The notes beneath the pieces were generated by a model, which was given only the letters and a program-made list of their open reading frames with translations, did not search any database and was not told the origin of the DNA. From Ignavibacteriales bacterium (GTDB lineage Bacteria; Bacteroidota; Ignavibacteria; Ignavibacteriales; SURF-24), in assembly GCA_026390815.1 (NCBI GenBank), contig JAPLFH010000024.1:160766-224765 (forward strand): a stretch of DNA of 64,000 nucleotides, read 5' to 3'. Position numbers and translations under genes: made by a program. Positions 59,655 through 64,000 of this stretch are shown piece after piece (within the stretch, counting starts at the first letter, position 1; the number at the start of each line of letters is the position of its first letter).

Positions 59655-60935
59655 TTACTTTTCGCGATTGTTACTTCCATTCAATCCAAAAATATTTCTG
59701 ATTGCAGTGATAACTGCAGCGGTTTCCTGTGTATTTATACCCGTTTCCGAAAGCTTTTTTAATTCAATAGTTGGCTGATGCAATAATTTATTAATAATTC
59801 TCTTTGTAATCATTTCAACTTTTTCAATGTCTTCTTCCTTTAATCTGTTCCGTTGTTTTTCCACTTCTTCAGCGCGAACATCTTCGAATAATTGCCTAAG
59901 CGTAACAATTGTTGGTGTAACTTCTAAAGAATTATACCAACCGAAAAGAGCCACAAGTTCTTCCATAATAATTTGCTGGACTTTTGGAATTTCCCCCTGC
60001 CGCTTTTTCATGTTTTGATCGACGATTATTTTTAGAGAATCAATATCATGATAAAAAGCATTTTCGATTGATCTAACACGTGGATCAATATCGCGGGGAA
60101 CAGCAATATCCATCAGGATTGTTGCACTAAAATTTTTTCTTTTCATTGCAGCCTGCACATCATCGTAGCTTAACATTAAGTCCGGGGAACTTGTTGCGCT
60201 AATTATAATATCATAATCCTGCAAGTACTCTCTGAAATACTGGAATGGAAGAATCTTTGCATGAATTTCATCAGCAAGTTTTTCTGCTTTGGATAAAGTT
60301 CTGTTTGTTACAGCAAGATTTTTGATTCCTTTATCGCGTAAATGTTTAGCTGCTAATTCACCAGTTTCACCCGTTCCAATTACAAGAGCTGATTTTTTAT
60401 TCAGATGCGAAAAAATCTTTTCTATTAATTGAACGGCAGCATAACTAACGGTTATTGCGCCATCGCTTATTTCAGTTTCTGTCTTAGCGCGTTTGCCAAC
60501 GTGTATTGCCGAATCAAAAATCCTTCTTAATAAAAATCCAGCAAAGTCAAAATCTTCAGAAAGCTGGAAAGATTCTTTTACTTGCCCAAGAATTTGATTA
60601 TCACCTACCAAAAGAGAATCAATACCGCCAGCGACTTTAAATAAATGATTTACTGCACCGCACGAAAAAAAATTCTGGAAATTTTCTTGTGTTAAGGAAC
60701 CAACGGGTTTCCGTTCAATTAGAAATTTCTGTAAATCTTTAAAGTTTGTTTGTGGATTAATCGGAAGTCCGTAAACTTCCGTTCTGTTACAGGTAGAAAT
60801 AATAAATCCTTCGTTAAAAAGATTTCCCTTTAATTCTTTTAGAAATTCCTTTATCTCTTCCACGTTAAGATGAAGAGCTTCTCTTAATTCAACTGGTGCT
60901 GTGCGATGATTTATGCTTACTGCTAATAAATTCAT
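59655..60935 (-). CDS. hemA: Glutamyl-tRNA reductase
   Basis: 426 aa. Reduces glutamyl-tRNA to glutamate-1-semialdehyde with NADPH, the first committed step of the C5 route. The N-terminal SINHRTAPVELREAL and ISTCNRTEVYG with the nucleophile Cys49 are conserved, the NADPH motif is VIGTGETGELAAKHL, and the C-terminal dimer domain is helical. GluTR is the usual point of feedback by haem. It follows the CcsA-like gene after 39 bases. Confidence 0.97.
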   Translation of the reverse strand: MNLLAVSINHRTAPVELREALHLNVEEIKEFLKELKGNLFNEGFIISTCNRTEVYGLPINPQTNFKDLQKFLIERKPVGSLTQENFQNFFSCGAVNHLFKVAGGIDSLLVGDNQILGQVKESFQLSEDFDFAGFLLRRIFDSAIHVGKRAKTETEISDGAITVSYAAVQLIEKIFSHLNKKSALVIGTGETGELAAKHLRDKGIKNLAVTNRTLSKAEKLADEIHAKILPFQYFREYLQDYDIIISATSSPDLMLSYDDVQAAMKRKNFSATILMDIAVPRDIDPRVRSIENAFYHDIDSLKIIVDQNMKKRQGEIPKVQQIIMEELVALFGWYNSLEVTPTIVTLRQLFEDVRAEEVEKQRNRLKEEDIEKVEMITKRIINKLLHQPTIELKKLSETGINTQETAAVITAIRNIFGLNGSNNREK

Positions 60936-60974
60936 AATAATTTTGTAATGTAGATTACTAATCCATACTACTTT

Positions 60975-61799
60975 TTAATAAAACGAGTGAAAACTCTTTG
61001 CCAAAAAATTTGTTAAAATGGTGGAAAAAATTGCGATCAAAAATCCAACTATAGAAAAAACAATTACTTTCTTTCCTTTTAATTTACCCACAACTTTGCT
61101 CGCTATTCCTATACCGTACATTAACCAAATAAGAGCAGTGCCAACCAATTTTGGATCCAGATAAGTAAAGTTTGGGAACGCAGTTGGTAGCCAGATAATT
61201 CCAATAGTAATTGCAACCGAAAGAAGAACAAACCCAATTACCGCAGCGTAGTAACTAAGCTCCTCCATAATCTCCAAACTTGGTAACCGCTCAAAGATTA
61301 ATCCAAACTTATTTAATTTTATTTTTTTATAAAGGATTAGATAAAGCAATCCATAAACGGCAGAAATAGTAACTCCGGAATACCCCAGAAGTGCGCTTAT
61401 TACATGCAAACCAAGCAGCCTGTTGCGCAAAACTTCTTTAACTTCGGTTAAATCCTGAATAAATACAGAAGAGATAAGCTGAAAAAGAATCGAAAAAATA
61501 ATTATAAATAAACCGGTTCCCCGAACATCTGTAAATAACTCGAGTATAAAATATGAGCAACTGAGAGAGAAAGCCAGAATAGTAAAAATTTCAAAAACAT
61601 TTGTAATTGGCGGGTGGTTAAACTCGATTGTTCTTGTTAGTAAATAGAATGTATGAAAGATTAAAGTTGCAAAAAGGAAAATTCTTTTTGCGTTTGCTAA
61701 CCGTTTTGTGCCTAATAAGAAGTCGTATAAATAAACCGAAAAGGTAGTGGCGTACAAAATTGGCAGAATAATGTTTAATATTTTTACTGTTGAGTACAT
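60975..61799 (-). CDS. CcsA/HemX-like cytochrome c assembly membrane protein
   Basis: 274 aa with eight predicted membrane helices. The layout and sequence (FNHPPITNVFEIFTILAFSL, HVISALLGYSGVTISAVYGL, then a basic loop) fit the CcsA/HemX group of the cytochrome c assembly family; the Trp-rich WWD haem loop of full CcsA is not evident, which is nearer to HemX. HemX in Bacillus lowers HemA levels. As first gene of the haem operon, directly before hemA, a role in haem handling or HemA control fits. A perfect 17-bp palindrome lies 15-31 bases before its ATG. Confidence 0.83.
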   Translation of the reverse strand: MYSTVKILNIILPILYATTFSVYLYDFLLGTKRLANAKRIFLFATLIFHTFYLLTRTIEFNHPPITNVFEIFTILAFSLSCSYFILELFTDVRGTGLFIIIFSILFQLISSVFIQDLTEVKEVLRNRLLGLHVISALLGYSGVTISAVYGLLYLILYKKIKLNKFGLIFERLPSLEIMEELSYYAAVIGFVLLSVAITIGIIWLPTAFPNFTYLDPKLVGTALIWLMYGIGIASKVVGKLKGKKVIVFSIVGFLIAIFSTILTNFLAKSFHSFY

Positions 61800-61813
61800 A
61801 TTCCCTTGCTAAT

Positions 61814-61830
61814 TAACTTTACTAAAGTTA
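61814..61830. promoter_or_regulatory. Perfect 17-bp palindrome in front of the haem operon
   Basis: TAACTTTA-C-TAAAGTTA, two perfect 8-base arms around one base, 15-31 bases upstream of the first gene (ATG at 61799). Odd-length palindromes of 15-19 bp are typical TetR operators, and the fourth gene of this operon encodes a TetR-HemD fusion. A smaller palindrome GGATT-atc-AATCC follows at about 61844-61856. Confidence 0.5.
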
Positions 61831-62012
61831 CAGAAACAACCTTGGATTATCAATCCTAACATAGACCCACCGGTCATTTTAGTGTAGCAACAATTTATTG
61901 ATTAAATAAATTCAATTTCTATTTGAAGTAGAATGGTAATTAGCTTAAATTTGTGTTAGAAAATTACTTGTCGAGAATTGACACCGAGAATTTATTTTGT
62001 GAGGAAAAAACG

Positions 62013-62408
62013 ATGGAAGAACAGTCAAAACCAAAATTGTTAGTTGTGGAAGACGACTTTGAGAATCAAAAATTTTTACAGATTTTCTTAAAACGTAAAT
62101 TCGAAGTTCATATTTGTGACTCTGAAGAAACATTTTACGCGAAATTGAATAATGAAAAGTTTGATATTATTTTAATGGATATTTCCCTCCGTGGAAAAAA
62201 AGATGGCTTACAGCTTACACGCGAATTAAGGAAGCTTCCTGATTATAAAAACCTGCCTATCGTTGGACTTTCTGCTCATGCATTTCAAAAAGATAAAGAT
62301 AATGCTTACAATGCCGGGGTTGATGTTTTTCTAACCAAACCAGTTCAGAATGATGTGCTGATGGAAAGTTTGGTGAAAACACTTGAAGAAAAATCGGATG
62401 TACATTAA
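62013..62408 (+). CDS. Single-domain response regulator
   Basis: 131 aa from ATG 62013, with GAGGA upstream; the frame opens at a GTG at 61953. A CheY-like receiver: acidic pocket EDD at 13-15, phospho-acceptor Asp56 in LMDISL, Ser87 in LSAHA (switch residue) and Lys109 in LTKP. No output domain, so it acts through protein contact or as part of a phosphorelay. No histidine kinase is in the window. It diverges from the haem operon, sharing the 213-base promoter region. Confidence 0.92.
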   Translation: MEEQSKPKLLVVEDDFENQKFLQIFLKRKFEVHICDSEETFYAKLNNEKFDIILMDISLRGKKDGLQLTRELRKLPDYKNLPIVGLSAHAFQKDKDNAYNAGVDVFLTKPVQNDVLMESLVKTLEEKSDVH

Positions 62409-62731
62409 ATCTATTTTACAGGATTTTTCCAATAAAAATTTACTTTCTAATTACAAATAAACTTAATATTAATTAGCAAATTACTTTTCATATGCTGTTT
62501 ACAAAAGAAAACTATATTGGACTTCTTTTTGGACAGTCGTGTTTTTACAAATCTTTAAGAATCTCCTTAAACTTGTTTTCAATTAATTAAGAATGATAAA
62601 TTTTATACATAAATGTAACAATTCAGCCTTTCTTGTCGTCTAAAGTTTTGAAAGTTAAAAAAAACATGGAAATTATTGTTGGTATTATGTTTGCCTATTT
62701 CATAGCTGACTTTTAACAAACAGGAGAAAAA
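62409..62731. other. 323-base region without a gene
   Basis: AT-rich. I see no frame longer than about 16 codons with a binding site and no clear hairpin terminator after the response regulator gene. It should hold the promoter of the gene at 62732. Confidence 0.5.
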
Positions 62732-63658
62732 ATGTACAAATATTTACTTGCCGTTTTATTCTTAATAACTCTTTGCTTTACTAAAACCGGTTTTGCGCAG
62801 GAAGAAGACTCCACCAATACGGAAGAAACATGGGATAACGATGATTGGAATTTTGAAAGTGATAGTAAAGATTCAGAATGGATGGATTTTGAATTCCACG
62901 GACGCCCAACAATAGAAGCATCTTATGGATTATCAAATGTAGAAATTAAATCATTAAGCAGCGATTTTATTAAGCCGGGAGCCGTTGATGTTAGATTGGG
63001 GTACAGCACGATGAAAGAATATGATGGCTATATAATCAAATACCGGCATAGATTTCTATCATTAGCAAACTTCACAAAAGATTTGTCCAATTCTTCTATC
63101 GACGGAAAAAAATTAGACGGAAACGTCTGGAGGATTGGAGTTGGATGGCTTGAAGGTTATGGTTATCAATTTGGAAGAAGCGCAATAATCCCTTACACTA
63201 CAAATTCATTTGTTTGGTCCAGACTGAAGTTAAATGATTTAGATCGTTGGCAAGGAGTAGAATGTCTAAATATTCATAAGGATCTAGCATATTTAAAATA
63301 TTTCAATGACACTTTCCGTTTTGGTACATCTACAGAAGCTGGGATAAGATTTCAACCTATTCCTTTAGTCTCAATTAATGCTGGATATGAAAGAACACTT
63401 GTATTTCCACGCCACTTATTCTGGAAGCACCTTGGAAGTATGATAATTGAATGGGCTGGGCTTGGTGCAACAGATTTATTTGTTCGAGAAATTATGGAAG
63501 AAACTCCTGCTGCCGGACCAATTATTAATTTGTTGTTAAAGAGTGGTGTTAGCTACGGCATTTACCAGTTAAGAAGAGAAAAAATGAACTGGCCCTTTGA
63601 CAGCGCTGAACCTTTGACTCTTGACACCTGGAGATTTGGCGTGACTTTTACATTCTAA
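62732..63658 (+). CDS. Outer-membrane barrel-like secreted protein of unknown function
   Basis: 308 aa. Signal peptide 1-22 (ending GFAQ), then an acidic, Trp- and Asp/Ser-rich segment (23-52), then alternating strands with many aromatic residues and a C-terminal Phe (WRFGVTFTF), the form of an outer membrane beta-barrel. Around residues 235-270 is a more hydrophobic stretch (IIEWAGLGATDLFV). No family recognised. Strong AGGAG before the ATG. Followed by a hairpin terminator. Confidence 0.72.
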   Translation: MYKYLLAVLFLITLCFTKTGFAQEEDSTNTEETWDNDDWNFESDSKDSEWMDFEFHGRPTIEASYGLSNVEIKSLSSDFIKPGAVDVRLGYSTMKEYDGYIIKYRHRFLSLANFTKDLSNSSIDGKKLDGNVWRIGVGWLEGYGYQFGRSAIIPYTTNSFVWSRLKLNDLDRWQGVECLNIHKDLAYLKYFNDTFRFGTSTEAGIRFQPIPLVSINAGYERTLVFPRHLFWKHLGSMIIEWAGLGATDLFVREIMEETPAAGPIINLLLKSGVSYGIYQLRREKMNWPFDSAEPLTLDTWRFGVTFTF

Positions 63659-63693
63659 AAAATTTCCTTAACATAATCCTATCCCCAAACAGG

Positions 63694-63711
63694 TCCCGCT
63701 TTATGGCGGGA
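63694..63711 (+). terminator. Terminator hairpin TCCCGC-tttatg-GCGGGA with T-rich tail
   Basis: Perfect 6-bp stem, 6-base loop, followed by TTTGTTTT. It lies 36 bases after the stop at 63658. The arms are identical to the stem at 2530-2544, which suggests a repeat that doubles as terminator. Confidence 0.7.
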
Positions 63712-63740
63712 TTTGTTTTAATCACCAGAACCGAACAAAA

Positions 63741-63863
63741 AAATACCAAATTACAAATCCTAAAGTTCAAATAAAATCCAATTTTCAAAAAGAAAAATTA
63801 AAACTACCGCTTATACAAATCTCAAATCTTCGTTTGGTGTTTTGCATTTGCTGTTTGGTATTT
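63741..63863. repeat. AT-rich inverted-repeat element, copy 2
   Basis: AAATACCAAA (63741-63750) and TTTGGTATTT (63854-63863) are perfect 10-bp inverted ends; the sequence inside the arms remains loosely complementary for ~30 bases (CAAAT-rich left, TTTGGTGTTTTG right). Compare 13801-13868. A further small hairpin TCGCCT-tt-AGGCGA follows at 63898-63911. The last 342 bases of the window hold no gene that I can see. Confidence 0.5.
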
Positions 63864-64000
63864 ATTGTCCCTTACTGGGATTGGCGGGCAAAAACCCTCG
63901 CCTTTAGGCGAAGACTTTAGTAAATTCGCTCAATGGAAAATTACAGAAAGTCATCACATACAGTATACGATATAAAATATCATCTAGTTTGGATAACCAA

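Noticed and set aside
1..64000. CRISPR arrays, tRNA and rRNA genes, IS transposases, prophage genes
   Set aside because: No regularly spaced direct repeats with unique spacers, no transposase or integrase frame and no cloverleaf or rRNA stretch was noticed; the heptad array at 36.3 kb has no spacers.

Overview
The window is AT-rich, dense in genes and has one rRNA-free, tRNA-free chromosomal character. The organism looks like a member of the Ignavibacteria (Ignavibacteriota, the Chlorobi/Bacteroidota side of the FCB group). This rests on several type IX secretion (T9SS) C-terminal sorting domains with the phrase NxPNPFNPxTKI, on a TonB receptor / PorV-like pair, on C5-pathway haem genes, and on purine-rich Shine-Dalgarno sequences with frequent TTG starts. 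This is inference from protein style; no 16S gene is present.

Layout. (1) 1-5.9 kb, + strand: arginine biosynthesis argJ(partial)-argB-argD-argR-argG-argH, closed by a strong terminator. argH carries an in-frame palindromic repeat insertion. argF and argC are not in the window. (2) 5.9-9.3 kb: a secreted coiled-coil protein, a cytidylate-kinase-like protein and a secreted M64 peptidase. (3) 9.4-13.5 kb: an operon of two YceI proteins, nitroreductase, pirin, VOC dioxygenase and MarR, resembling electrophile/quinone-stress operons. (4) 13.5-14.1 kb: two paralogous small membrane proteins (46 and 45 aa) on the minus strand, which appear to be unannotated genes. (5) 14.3-17.8 kb: a class A beta-lactamase-like protein, a toxin-antitoxin pair followed by an attC-like inverted structure, a subclass B1 metallo-beta-lactamase homologue and a CDF metal transporter. 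(6) 18-24.6 kb: peptidase T, a type II restriction-modification system with a controller gene and two overlapping palindromic operators, pyrimidine-nucleoside phosphorylase, prohibitin, DUF971. (7) 24.7-26.5 kb: TlpA/DUF1858/DUF6132 redox cassette and RlpA.

(8) 26.7-43.9 kb, + strand: a PLP decarboxylase, an M20-type peptidase, a periplasmic cyanophycinase, a YfcC transporter, a T9SS protein, an RpiR regulator, a TonB receptor, a large secreted protein, a PorV-like protein, a T9SS-exported cyanophycinase and an M14 carboxypeptidase. Together they read as a locus for extracellular breakdown and uptake of an Asp/Arg-type polymer such as cyanophycin. (9) 44.0-45.3 kb: a T9SS protein with Trp/Tyr-rich repeats.

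(10) 45.4-61.8 kb, minus strand: a nearly complete haem operon in transcription order ccsA/hemX-like, hemA, hemC, tetR-hemD fusion, hemE, (GxxExxY pseudogene), hemN, hemH, M3 peptidase, hemG, (four-helix-bundle gene), hemB, MFS exporter, hemL. HemD is fused behind a complete TetR-type regulator, and a perfect 17-bp palindrome lies just in front of the operon's first gene: a candidate self-regulating circuit. Two small genes that interrupt the operon are each bracketed by inverted copies of their own short repeat family. (11) 61.9-64 kb: a single-domain response regulator, an outer-membrane barrel-like protein and repeat-rich non-coding DNA.
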